Notes under the pieces: generated by a model
What the model was told of the DNA's origin: nothing
What the model saw: the letters and a program-made list of their open reading frames with translations, nothing else
Database searches by the model: none
In this document: positions 16,491 through 22,206 of the stretch, piece by piece
Layout of the letters: each line of letters starts with the position of its first letter
Position numbering within the stretch: the first letter of the stretch is position 1
Source: a virus
IMG/VR virus record: IMGVR_UViG_3300041403_000969
Span: 1 to 24,034 of that record
Direction: 5' to 3' (one strand)
DNA: 24,034 nucleotides
Program-made: the position numbers and the translations under genes

Positions 16491-16514
16491 GCGAATGCAA
16501 CGACAATGACCGAT

Positions 16515-16550
16515 AACCCCTTGCATCTGCACTAGCAGGCAGGGGGTTTT
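16515..16550 (+). terminator. Rho-independent terminator of the late operon
   Basis: AACCCCTTGC pairs with GCAGGGGGTT over ten positions (one T-G wobble); a two-base bulge (AT) is followed by an inner stem CTGC/GCAG and an ACTA loop, then a short T-run (TTTT with the stem end) and CGC. It lies 24 bases after the last late gene and 25 before the phosphoesterase gene. Confidence 0.85.
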
Positions 16551-16575
16551 CGCTAATACCTAATACGCTCTTACT

Positions 16576-17733
16576 ATGCGCCCTAGACTGACCGGAGACG
16601 AGGAAAAATGGCAACGCCTGATTGATGCTGTGCGCAAGATTGGCATTGACAACGTAGTTGATGCGATGGATGAGGCGGGCGGCGATTGGATGCTTCGACT
16701 GACTAAGCAGACGCTCGACGGCAATGGCAACGTCATAAGCGAGGTGTACAGCCGTCAAAACAGCACAAGCACACCAACGGAGGGGATGAGGCTTAAACGT
16801 CTGTCAAAGGCTCCTAATGGCGGTGAATGGCGCATATATGAGCAGTCGCATGACATGGCACTAGCCTATAGCGAGCTTGTGCAGGAATTGAGCCTACAGG
16901 CACGCCCATTTCCGCCTGCTGAGATACCGGACAGCTTGCAGCAGGGTTACTGCCTTATGCCGATGCTGACAGATCATCACTTCGGGAAGATCGCGTTTGG
17001 GTACAAGGGCGATTCATGGAGCTTGGATGAGGCGCGGGAGGTATGGCAAAAGGCGTTGGATTACTACCTGTACAAAGCGCAGGACCTGCCGATAGCTCAG
17101 GTGTTGCTGCCGATTGGCAACGACCTGTTGCACACCAACAGCGATACAAATACTACCAAGCGGGGCACACCAATGGAGGTTAGCGAAAGCTTTGGCAATT
17201 TATACAAATACGTTCGGGACGTAGTGGTAGCAGGTATCTTAGCTTGTGCAGAGATTGCGCCTGTTCAGGTGATAATGGTGCCTGGCAATCACGATGAGGA
17301 CGCGGTGCTGCGGCTAGGGGATTACCTAGAGGGGCTGTTCGACAGGCATCCGGTAGTTCAGGTCAACAACAAGCAATACCGCCGTAAATACTTCAAATTC
17401 GGAGCGACAGGGATAGGGTTCACGCATGGTGAAAAGGTTAAGCCACGCGATCTGCACGGGGCTTTCTCGAATGATATGCCCTCAATTTTCAGCAGCGTAA
17501 AGTATCGCTACTTTTTTGTCGGTCACCTGCATAAGAACGCAAGTGCAAGGCTGAGTATATATGATGAAAGGAGGGATGAATATATGGGCACGCAGGTAGA
17601 GATATGCCCTTCGCTTTGCCCGACCGATAAGTGGCACTTTGACAACAACTTCACCGGCAATCAGCGCAGCAGCAAGGCGTATCTTTTTTGCCCGGATAAG
17701 GGGAGGGTTGCAGAATGGTATTTTAATCTTTAA
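16576..17733 (+). CDS. Calcineurin-like metallophosphoesterase
   Basis: A 385-residue protein with the metallophosphoesterase motifs in order: D133-x-H135 in TDHHFGK, GND at 181-183, GNHD at 237-240, H284 in FTHGEK, and GHLH at 316-319, which bind a two-metal centre. The GND variant of the usual GD motif is noted. Residues 1-110 form a separate N-terminal region that is mostly helical with a basic patch and could bind nucleic acid or a partner. SbcD/Mre11-type nuclease or phosphatase activity is possible; phage relatives are usually only called phosphoesterases. The gene is isolated between two terminators, so it needs its own promoter, which I could not identify. Confidence 0.85.
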   Translation: MRPRLTGDEEKWQRLIDAVRKIGIDNVVDAMDEAGGDWMLRLTKQTLDGNGNVISEVYSRQNSTSTPTEGMRLKRLSKAPNGGEWRIYEQSHDMALAYSELVQELSLQARPFPPAEIPDSLQQGYCLMPMLTDHHFGKIAFGYKGDSWSLDEAREVWQKALDYYLYKAQDLPIAQVLLPIGNDLLHTNSDTNTTKRGTPMEVSESFGNLYKYVRDVVVAGILACAEIAPVQVIMVPGNHDEDAVLRLGDYLEGLFDRHPVVQVNNKQYRRKYFKFGATGIGFTHGEKVKPRDLHGAFSNDMPSIFSSVKYRYFFVGHLHKNASARLSIYDERRDEYMGTQVEICPSLCPTDKWHFDNNFTGNQRSSKAYLFCPDKGRVAEWYFNL

Positions 17734-17766
17734 CTTAGCAGCGTATGAGAGTTATAGCAGTTAGTG

Positions 17767-17798
17767 AAAGCCCCGCGCAAAAGAGCGTTTGGGGCTTT
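17767..17798 (+). terminator. Rho-independent terminator after the phosphoesterase gene
   Basis: AAAGCCCC pairs perfectly with GGGGCTTT (17767-17774 with 17791-17798); an inner CGC/GCG pair with an AAAAGA loop and a TTT bulge lengthens the hairpin. A T-rich stretch (CTTGTTATTGCTTTTT) follows. It also sits just beyond the end of the converging minus-strand gene at 17803 and may serve both sides. Confidence 0.8.
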
Positions 17799-17802
17799 CT
17801 TG

Positions 17803-18015
17803 TTATTGCTTTTTGCGCACAACTATCTCCCATCCGATATGCGCTAACATTTTATTGAATAGGCGTAACTTACTTGTAATAGGTGATACAATGCGCCTAA
17901 AGCTTGCATTACCGTTGTTTGGGTTTTTGCCCATGTCAGAGTACCACTGCTTGTAATCGACTGATAAGCGGCAGTAGTCTTCAAATTCGGTTATGTTGTC
18001 GGTTGGTAGGTTCAT
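17803..18015 (-). CDS. Small hypothetical protein, possible nucleic-acid binder
   Basis: A 70-residue protein. The C-terminal segment (SKLRLFNKMLAHIGWEIVVR, then KKQ) resembles the end of small helix-turn-helix regulators ('RLLxALGxELVV'), but the central recognition helix is not clear. It has Tyr/Trp-rich middle residues (DYKQWYSDMGKNP). The start lies immediately after a minus-strand hairpin with a U-tract (18018-18054), so expression probably depends on readthrough or regulated termination. It is the last gene of the leftward arm. Function unknown. Confidence 0.5.
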   Translation of the reverse strand: MNLPTDNITEFEDYCRLSVDYKQWYSDMGKNPNNGNASFRRIVSPITSKLRLFNKMLAHIGWEIVVRKKQ

Positions 18016-18017
18016 AG

Positions 18018-18054
18018 AAAAAGATTTAGCCCCGTTGATGTTATCGCTGGGGCT
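18018..18054 (-). terminator. Minus-strand terminator or attenuator before the 18015 gene
   Basis: On the minus strand AGCCCC (18054-18049) pairs with GGGGCT (18033-18028) around a 15-nt loop, followed by AAATCTTTTT, a U-rich run reaching 18018. The ATG of the next gene is only three bases away. It ends the transcript of the 67-residue gene, or acts as an attenuator. Confidence 0.65.
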
Positions 18055-18063
18055 TGGTTGATG

Positions 18064-18267
18064 TTAAAATTGATATTTAAAAACAGCCTGCTCAAGTCCT
18101 GTTAATACTTTGCATTCTTTTGGTTGATTTGGGATGTGAAACCTTCTGTTAAAGTAGTCAATGTATAATGTAGCATGGTAAAGTTTTCCATATTTACGGT
18201 ACAAAACTTTAGCATTAAAATCTTTATCAGAATCACCGAAATAATTTATTTTCTCTATTGTTATCAT
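18064..18267 (-). CDS. Small AT-rich hypothetical protein
   Basis: I place the start at ATG 18267, giving 67 residues; the longer in-frame start at 18327 would lie on the -33 element of its own promoter. The protein is basic and aromatic, with predicted strands ITIEKINYFGDSDK, VLYRKYGKLYHATLYIDYFN and a short final helix. It looks like a small beta-rich accessory protein. DNA here is much richer in A+T than the flanking genes, consistent with a recently acquired accessory gene ('moron'). It has its own promoter and terminator. Function not recognised. Confidence 0.58.
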   Translation of the reverse strand: MITIEKINYFGDSDKDFNAKVLYRKYGKLYHATLYIDYFNRRFHIPNQPKECKVLTGLEQAVFKYQF

Positions 18268-18288
18268 TGTAATTGCTTTTGTTGTTAT
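18268..18288 (-). promoter_or_regulatory. A/C-rich translation leader
   Basis: The bases before ATG 18267 read AACAACAAAAGCAATTACA on the minus strand. There is no Shine-Dalgarno sequence. The pattern is shared with the leaders of the genes starting at 20688, 20914 and 22192. Confidence 0.5.
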
Positions 18289-18296
18289 TGATAGTA

Positions 18297-18327
18297 CAAA
18301 TATACTATGCAATACATTACCATGCAA
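18297..18327 (-). promoter_or_regulatory. Bacteroidota-type promoter (TTG, 20 bp, TATATTTG)
   Basis: On the minus strand TTG (18327-18325) is followed after exactly 20 bases by TATATTTG (18304-18297), a full match to the -7 consensus TAnnTTTG used by the Bacteroidota primary sigma factor. The expected transcript starts about 10-25 bases before ATG 18267. The position decides the start of the 67-residue gene. Confidence 0.72.
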
Positions 18328-18360
18328 GCTTTTTGATAAAAAAATAGTAAAATAAAACTG

Positions 18361-18999
18361 TTAAAGTTTAACCCACCCCGCACAAAACCGAAAATAACAC
18401 CACTTCAAACGTTCCACGAAATTCACATCCATCAGCAGTAGCGCATCTTCGGTATTATCAAAAAATAGGTTCTCAGCTAAGATAGCCGTGCAGCGCGTCT
18501 GTGTCAGCACCTTGAACTTATTTTCAAAGTCGGCATCGCCATCTGATACGTCTGAGCGCATCGTTATCATTCCTCCAAACTCCTGCTGTACTTCATCCCA
18601 CAACTGCTGCCCTATCGCATCGCTGCGTGTTTCTCCGGGTGAGGTATGCACCTGCCAGCCTCTAACGGTGCTGTCGTGCGCGTTGGCGTGGATGCTGATG
18701 AAAAGAACGTCATGCAGTTGGTTCAGCCAGTTAGCGTAGCTTATGCGCTCGCCCAGGCTTACATCTTCATACCAGCGCTCAAAGGGGATGGTGTACAAAA
18801 AAGGGATGCCAGAAGCAGCTAATACAGCCCCTAGCTCAAGCGCGAAAAATCTATTCCATGCGCCTTCGTAGAACCATCCATCATGGTGCATAAAATGCCC
18901 TTCGTGGTACGCCATCTTGTCCGGTGCGGTGGTGTACTCGCAGGTGTCAGGATAGATGCCGCCGTGGCCGGGGTCTAATAAGATTAGCTTTCTTTTCAT
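18361..18999 (-). CDS. N-acetylmuramoyl-L-alanine amidase (endolysin, Amidase_3)
   Basis: A 212-residue zinc amidase that cuts the bond between MurNAc and L-Ala in peptidoglycan. Zinc ligands and catalytic Glu are visible: His12 in LLDPGHGG, Glu45 in FYEGAWN, His104 in ISIHANA, and Glu176 in ILAENLFF. The insert YEDVSLGERISYANWLNQL is the usual 'R-x-x-x-A-N' helix of the family. There is no signal peptide and no separate wall-binding domain, typical of phage endolysins of Gram-negative-type hosts; delivery would need a holin. It is on the minus strand with the replication genes, about 4 kb from the holin-like gene. A large inverted repeat (19013-19050) lies just upstream. Confidence 0.9.
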   Translation of the reverse strand: MKRKLILLDPGHGGIYPDTCEYTTAPDKMAYHEGHFMHHDGWFYEGAWNRFFALELGAVLAASGIPFLYTIPFERWYEDVSLGERISYANWLNQLHDVLFISIHANAHDSTVRGWQVHTSPGETRSDAIGQQLWDEVQQEFGGMITMRSDVSDGDADFENKFKVLTQTRCTAILAENLFFDNTEDALLLMDVNFVERLKWCYFRFCAGWVKL

Positions 19000-19012
19000 G
19001 CTTGCAAGTTAA

Positions 19013-19050
19013 GCAACCCTGTAAGTGTTTGCAAACGGTTACGGGGTTGC
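19013..19050. repeat. 38-bp imperfect inverted repeat upstream of the amidase gene
   Basis: GCAACCCTGTAA (19013-19024) pairs with TTACGGGGTTGC (19039-19050) over twelve positions with one T-G wobble. The centre contains the perfect palindrome GTTTGCAAAC. There is no U-tract on either strand, so a terminator is unlikely; an operator or other protein-recognition dyad, or a structured 5' region, is possible. Confidence 0.7.
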
Positions 19051-19073
19051 GGGTGTTGTGTAGTTATGCACCA

Positions 19074-19283
19074 TTAGGCGTTAGTATCTATTTCCTTTGG
19101 ATTAGCAGGGCATCCATAGTTATAATTTCGTTGACATCGCCAATCTTCTTTTTTGTGCCCCTTTTCTCCATAACGATTGAAGTTATGAGGTTGGAAACAT
19201 TGAAATTTTGGACAATCTGTACATACAACAAGTACGTCTTTATTGCCTTCGTATGTTTTTGTTTTAACTCGAATCATTGCCAT
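19074..19283 (-). CDS. Small Cys-rich, probably zinc-binding protein
   Basis: A 69-residue protein with five cysteines at residues 21, 24, 29, 50 and 58 (CTDCP, FQC, RCQ, GCP) and His33/His43, which suggests a zinc ribbon or similar small metal-binding fold. The N-terminus is basic (MAMIRVKTKTYEGNK), compatible with nucleic-acid binding. About 75 bases without a gene separate it from the upstream 57-residue gene, and I see no clear promoter there. Function unknown. Confidence 0.58.
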   Translation of the reverse strand: MAMIRVKTKTYEGNKDVLVVCTDCPKFQCFQPHNFNRYGEKGHKKEDWRCQRNYNYGCPANPKEIDTNA

Positions 19284-19358
19284 AGTTAATATCTTTAAAG
19301 CGCTACAAAGGCGGTGAATGAATAATATTAGTTTCTTACCCGTTTCTCTGTCACCCGC

Positions 19359-19532
19359 TTACTTATCGTGCAGATCTTCTAACTCCTTCAACCTCTTTTT
19401 CTTCCCCTTCAACCCTTCACGATAAGCTTTCGCAAGCCCATGATTACCGCAGTCCTCAGCTTGCTGCGCACAGGCTGTTTCGCGCTTGATCTCCATGCGC
19501 AAATGCCGAATTTCAAATACTTCGTCTTTCAT
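19359..19532 (-). CDS. 57-residue charged helical protein
   Basis: ATG 19532 overlaps the stop of the 122-residue gene (ATGA), and the frame reads 57 codons to TAA at 19361-19359. It starts MKDEVFEIRHLRMEIKRETA, has a central Cys-rich turn (CAQQAEDCGNHG) and ends in a Lys/Glu-rich helix (GKKKRLKELEDLHDK), so it is probably an all-helical hairpin. The start/stop overlap is the main evidence that it is translated. Function unknown. Confidence 0.55.
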   Translation of the reverse strand: MKDEVFEIRHLRMEIKRETACAQQAEDCGNHGLAKAYREGLKGKKKRLKELEDLHDK

Positions 19533-19897
19533 TGATTGATATTTTTAAGGCGCTTCATTTCTTCAAGAATATCGTACAACGCTTCCATGAAAATAATGTC
19601 ATCTAGCCAAGGGTTTTGCTTGAGATGATGATACGTCGCATCCCAGGACGATAGCGCGATGGCATCATCTTCATCCGTCAGGATAAACGGCTCGCCCTGA
19701 ATCCAGTCAAGCGGCTCGTGCGCGTGGATGTAATGCTCATCTACGCCTCCAACTTCGCCGTAATATCCAAAGTTAATAGGATCTAGCTGCCTTGATATGT
19801 CGCGGTACAACTCGCTTTCTGTGTCAAAAATAGGCGCGTCCGGGTTGTTCTTCCAGTTGCGCTCAATTGCGGCTTCGATAAATTCTTGAGTTATCAT
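19529..19897 (-). CDS. Hypothetical acidic phage protein
   Basis: A 122-residue acidic protein with many Asp/Glu and aromatic residues (EPLDWIQGEPFILTDEDDAI, DIIFMEALYDILEEMKRLK). No metal or nucleotide motif is recognised. Its acidity and small size would fit a DNA-mimic or inhibitor, but this is speculation. It overlaps its neighbours by four bases at both ends (ATGA with the genes at 19532 and 20139), so it belongs to a coupled block of small early genes. Confidence 0.6.
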   Translation of the reverse strand: MITQEFIEAAIERNWKNNPDAPIFDTESELYRDISRQLDPINFGYYGEVGGVDEHYIHAHEPLDWIQGEPFILTDEDDAIALSSWDATYHHLKQNPWLDDIIFMEALYDILEEMKRLKNINQ

Positions 19898-20139
19898 AAG
19901 TCATCAATGATTGAGTCTCGATAATCTACCTTGTCAGCGTAGAATGTTGAGAAGTTAATAATAGATTCTTGAAGTGTTTCTGTGAAAACGTTTAGCCCTT
20001 TTGCCATCCACCCTTCTTCGTGCAGAGTAAACCAATGCTCGAAGCCGTTGCGCCAAATGACATGCGCTCTGCTGTATTCGATTTTGTAGCGGTAAGACAG
20101 CTCAGGGCTATCTACCAAGATGTAAGGGTCTATTGTCAT
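19894..20139 (-). CDS. Hypothetical phage protein
   Basis: An 81-residue acidic, aromatic-rich protein (SYRYKIEYSRAHVIWRNGFE, HWFTLHEEGWMAKG), with a predicted beta-hairpin followed by a C-terminal helix. It is translationally coupled on both sides by ATGA overlaps. Not recognised; part of the run of small accessory genes downstream of SSB. Confidence 0.58.
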   Translation of the reverse strand: MTIDPYILVDSPELSYRYKIEYSRAHVIWRNGFEHWFTLHEEGWMAKGLNVFTETLQESIINFSTFYADKVDYRDSIIDDL

Positions 20140-20339
20140 CGCTTCTTTTTTCTCCGAAACCCTATGCGCACCGCATCAGGTGGCAGCAGGTTTTTAGGAT
20201 CCGAGCAGTTAAGGTATATGGTTTTCTTTTCCTCCGAATACCAGGCAACAAAAAAGCAGGTGGCGCCAGTTGCTTCGCCGCCCTTGACAATTTCGGTGCC
20301 TGGTTCGGTTTGTATGTCGCTGATGCGCAGCGCTACCAT
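20136..20339 (-). CDS. Small hypothetical protein with basic tail
   Basis: A 67-residue protein with beta-rich content (GATCFFVAWYSEEKKTIYLN) and a very basic end (GFRRKKKR). Its ATG overlaps the end of the 26-residue membrane peptide (ATGGTAG), and its stop overlaps the next ATG. Could bind nucleic acid through the tail; function unknown. Confidence 0.55.
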   Translation of the reverse strand: MVALRISDIQTEPGTEIVKGGEATGATCFFVAWYSEEKKTIYLNCSDPKNLLPPDAVRIGFRRKKKR

Positions 20340-20413
20340 ATTGCTACAATTGCGGCTACGATAAGCAGCCAGATCAACACTTCAGTTGCTGCTGATAAGT
20401 TGCTCCTTACCAT
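20333..20413 (-). CDS. 26-residue single-pass membrane peptide
   Basis: ATG 20413 lies inside the last codons of the upstream 93-residue gene (ATGGTAA), and the frame ends TGG TAG at 20333, itself overlapping the next gene's ATG. The peptide starts MVRSNLSAATEVL and continues as a hydrophobic helix IWLLIVAAIVAIW to its end. It exactly fills the otherwise empty space between two genes, with stop/start overlaps on both sides, which strongly suggests translation. Proximity to another membrane protein suggests they act together. Function unknown. Confidence 0.52.
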   Translation of the reverse strand: MVRSNLSAATEVLIWLLIVAAIVAIW

Positions 20414-20688
20414 GTCCCGCAGTTATAGACCGGGATGCGCTCGCCTGTCGCCCTGTCGATTAGAGTATCGCAAGCAATACGTTCGTGCTTAATCGGCTGA
20501 TAGCCTTGCAGCACGTCAGGGGAGTACGTTGTACGGTTGCAAGACAGGAGCAGGCTAAGTGCTGCTAGGATTGCGATACCTGCAATTAGCCAGACTAGAT
20601 AGCCTGCCGTTACAGTCCGTGTGCGATGCTTGCGGGAGTAGTAATCGTCCTCCCAATTGTTGTCGGGGTTCATGTGGTTCATGCTCAT
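20407..20688 (-). CDS. Small single-pass membrane protein with lipobox-like motif
   Basis: A 93-residue protein with a 25-residue polar N-terminus (including Asn, Asp, His and Arg), a hydrophobic helix at about residues 26-50 (GYLVWLIAGIAILAALSLLL), and then SCNRTT. LLSC resembles a lipobox, but the long polar N-terminus would be unusual for a lipoprotein, so a plain N-in, C-out anchor is equally likely. The remainder ends with a Cys-containing tail (YNCGTW). It is adjacent to a 26-residue membrane peptide. A spanin or superinfection role can be imagined but is not supported by sequence. An A/C-rich leader precedes it. Confidence 0.58.
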   Translation of the reverse strand: MSMNHMNPDNNWEDDYYSRKHRTRTVTAGYLVWLIAGIAILAALSLLLSCNRTTYSPDVLQGYQPIKHERIACDTLIDRATGERIPVYNCGTW

Positions 20689-20711
20689 TGTTGATTGGTT
20701 TTGGTTGTTAA
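20689..20711 (-). promoter_or_regulatory. A/C-rich translation leader
   Basis: Minus-strand bases before ATG 20688 begin TTAACAACCAAAACCAAT and continue CAACA. Same pattern as the leaders at 18268, 20915 and 22193; no Shine-Dalgarno. Confidence 0.55.
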
Positions 20712-20713
20712 GA

Positions 20714-20914
20714 TTATTCTTCTATTTGTTCTTCTATTTTGTACACATAGCGGTCGTTTGGCACATCTGCCCAATGCTCGTAAAACTTTTTTAATGCATC
20801 TAAGATGTCAATGCCCGTAAAAGTATCACAGCCTCCGCCGTTTGTAGTTTTGACCCAATAGACATCAAATGGTTTTTCGTCTTTAGATGGGTGCCTCGTT
20901 AGCAAATCCTTCAT
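20714..20914 (-). CDS. Small hypothetical protein
   Basis: A 66-residue acidic protein with a beta-hairpin N-terminal half (KPFDVYWVKTTNGGGCDTFT) and a helix (GIDILDALKKFYEHWADV). The pattern resembles small phage proteins with an alpha-beta fold, but no function is recognised. It lies between SSB and the membrane protein genes and is preceded by an A/C-rich leader that overlaps the SSB stop. Confidence 0.55.
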   Translation of the reverse strand: MKDLLTRHPSKDEKPFDVYWVKTTNGGGCDTFTGIDILDALKKFYEHWADVPNDRYVYKIEEQIEE

Positions 20915-20938
20915 ATTGTTGTTAGTTTTGATTGTTAA
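20915..20938 (-). promoter_or_regulatory. A/C-rich translation leader
   Basis: Minus-strand sequence TTAACAATCAAAACTAACAA leads into CAAT and ATG 20914. It overlaps the SSB stop codon. Part of the shared leader family. Confidence 0.55.
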
Positions 20939-21375
20939 AAAGGTAATTCATCATCAGGGGTGTCACTATCTTTTGACGGAGCTTTTGCAGTATCTTCAGT
21001 GACTTTTGCAGTAGGTGTCGCCGATGGCTCAGAAGTTTGTGCAGCCTCCCGGCTATCCAAAATCAAAAACTCGTCAACTACCACCTCGGCAGAAGTGCGC
21101 TGTATGCCGTCTTTTTCCCATTTTCGGTACGTCATCTTACCTCGCACCGCTACCTGCATCCCTTTTTTGGCAAGGTTGTTAATGATGCCTGCAAGCTGCC
21201 GCCAGGCAACGCAGGTGTGCCACTGCGTTTCTTCTACTTTCTCGCCTTGCTTGTTCTTGTAGCTCTCGGACGTTGCCAAACTGAAGCGTACTACCTCAGC
21301 GCCTGATTCGAGGGTGCGGTGTTCAGGGTCTTGGCCTAAGCGGCCGATTAGTAGGATTTGGTTTCTTAGTCGCAT
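20935..21375 (-). CDS. ssb: Single-stranded DNA-binding protein
   Basis: A 146-residue SSB. Residues 1-105 form the OB fold with the familiar signatures NQILLIGRLGQDPEHRTLES, VVRFSLATSESYKNKQGEK, TQWHTCVAWRQLAGIINNLA and KKGMQVAVRGKMTYRKWEKDG. A Ser/Thr/Ala-rich flexible linker leads to an acidic tip ending DDELPF, the interaction peptide that recruits replication and repair partners. It binds ssDNA at replication forks and supports the phage replication arm. The gene starts directly after the stop of the DUF3223/HNH-like gene, so both are probably on one transcript. Confidence 0.95.
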   Translation of the reverse strand: MRLRNQILLIGRLGQDPEHRTLESGAEVVRFSLATSESYKNKQGEKVEETQWHTCVAWRQLAGIINNLAKKGMQVAVRGKMTYRKWEKDGIQRTSAEVVVDEFLILDSREAAQTSEPSATPTAKVTEDTAKAPSKDSDTPDDELPF

Positions 21376-21981
21376 TTACTTTGCTTTTAAAATTCGCAAA
21401 TTAGCCTCCTTGGTTACAGCCCTAAGGTGGGTATTTGCATTATGAAAAGTAATAAAATCTTCTTTGACTCTTTGATCTACAAAATACCTGCCAAGCTCAT
21501 TGTCTTTTGGTTTATTTATTGCAGCAAAAAGAGTATTTAATCCATGCTTCTTGACGTATTCTTTGAATAGATCTGCAAAGGTCAGATCGTAATGGTCAAT
21601 ATGGGTTTGCCCTTTTATTAGGAGTTCATTTGTAATAGGGCATTTGTCTACTCCAAAATTAACCTTTGAGTGAGCATGTATCATTATTGGCTCTATTGCA
21701 TGCCGGCAGGCTTGAATGACAAGCGCTCTTTTAGTCGGCGCACCACTTATGCTGACGTGAAAAGATATGTCTGTTTTAGTGCCATCCTTCCTTAATATAC
21801 CAAAGCAATAATCACCGTACTTGGTCTGCATTTTTATGATGTCAGCAACTCCAACGCCCTTTTTTTGCTGCCAACTTGGATGGTTTTGAAACAGCCGATA
21901 AAGCCAAATTTTATCATCTCTTGTTAATGACGATTTTTTCAGCAATTCTCCGGCTATTCTTTTTTGCTCCTTTTTCGTCAT
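21376..21981 (-). CDS. DUF3223 (DCL-like) protein with HNH-like C-terminal region
   Basis: From ATG 21981 (one base after the previous stop) this is 201 residues; a longer start at 22041 would overlap the upstream gene. Residues about 30-80 match the DUF3223/DCL pattern: FQNHPSWQQKKGVGVADI, then YCFGILRKDGTKTDISFHVS. The C-terminal part has CPIT at 114-117, HIDHYD at 127-132 and FHNANTHLRAVTKEANLR at 179-196, resembling the H-x-D-H and terminal N-L-x-x-x-x-x-x-x-N pattern of HNH nucleases. Nuclease activity is plausible but not proven; some cysteines expected for zinc are absent. DNA is AT-rich relative to SSB, suggesting independent acquisition. Confidence 0.65.
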   Translation of the reverse strand: MTKKEQKRIAGELLKKSSLTRDDKIWLYRLFQNHPSWQQKKGVGVADIIKMQTKYGDYCFGILRKDGTKTDISFHVSISGAPTKRALVIQACRHAIEPIMIHAHSKVNFGVDKCPITNELLIKGQTHIDHYDLTFADLFKEYVKKHGLNTLFAAINKPKDNELGRYFVDQRVKEDFITFHNANTHLRAVTKEANLRILKAK

Positions 21982-21982
21982 A

Positions 21983-22192
21983 TTAAAATTGCTTTTGATT
22001 ATCAATGTCGTATAATTCTTGCGCTTGCATGTACACCTCAACGGGGATGCCTTCAGGGTGCTCTCCTTGCGGCATAGGCACGTAGGCTGATGTTCTGTAA
22101 CTGCCTACGTAAACGCGGGCTACTACTATGCGGATGCCTTCGTCAGTGTGCCATTCTGCTTTGTAGTGTTGGGTTACTAGTTCGTCTGTCAT
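21983..22192 (-). CDS. Small hypothetical protein
   Basis: I use ATG 22192 (69 residues) because the alternative upstream start at 22231 lies inside the terminator hairpin. The protein is beta-rich (GIRIVVARVYVGSYRTSAYV) with a Pro/Glu turn (PMPQGEHPEGIP) and a C-terminal helix. No family recognised. It is preceded by the leader TTAACAACAAAACA, and by a hairpin with U-tract, so it is either expressed by readthrough or from a promoter I cannot see. Confidence 0.55.
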   Translation of the reverse strand: MTDELVTQHYKAEWHTDEGIRIVVARVYVGSYRTSAYVPMPQGEHPEGIPVEVYMQAQELYDIDNQKQF

Positions 22193-22206
22193 TGTTTTGT
22201 TGTTAA
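22193..22206 (-). promoter_or_regulatory. A/C-rich translation leader
   Basis: TTAACAACAAAACA immediately precedes ATG 22192. It follows directly on the U-tract of the terminator hairpin. Fourth member of the shared leader pattern. Confidence 0.55.

Noticed and set aside
18268-18327. Longer 87-residue version of the gene at 18064
   Set aside because: The upstream start coincides with the -33 promoter element, so it would lie before the transcript begins.
19004-19035. TTTG-N20-TAACTTGC as an amidase promoter
   Set aside because: Spacing fits, but only four of six fixed -7 positions match and the transcript would start almost at the ATG. Kept only as part of the inverted-repeat finding.
19013-19080. 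Integron attC-like site, suggested by the dyad and nearby TTAGGCGTTAG
   Set aside because: No paired GTTRRRY/RYYYAAC core sites at the stem ends, no integrase gene, and the flanking genes are phage-like.
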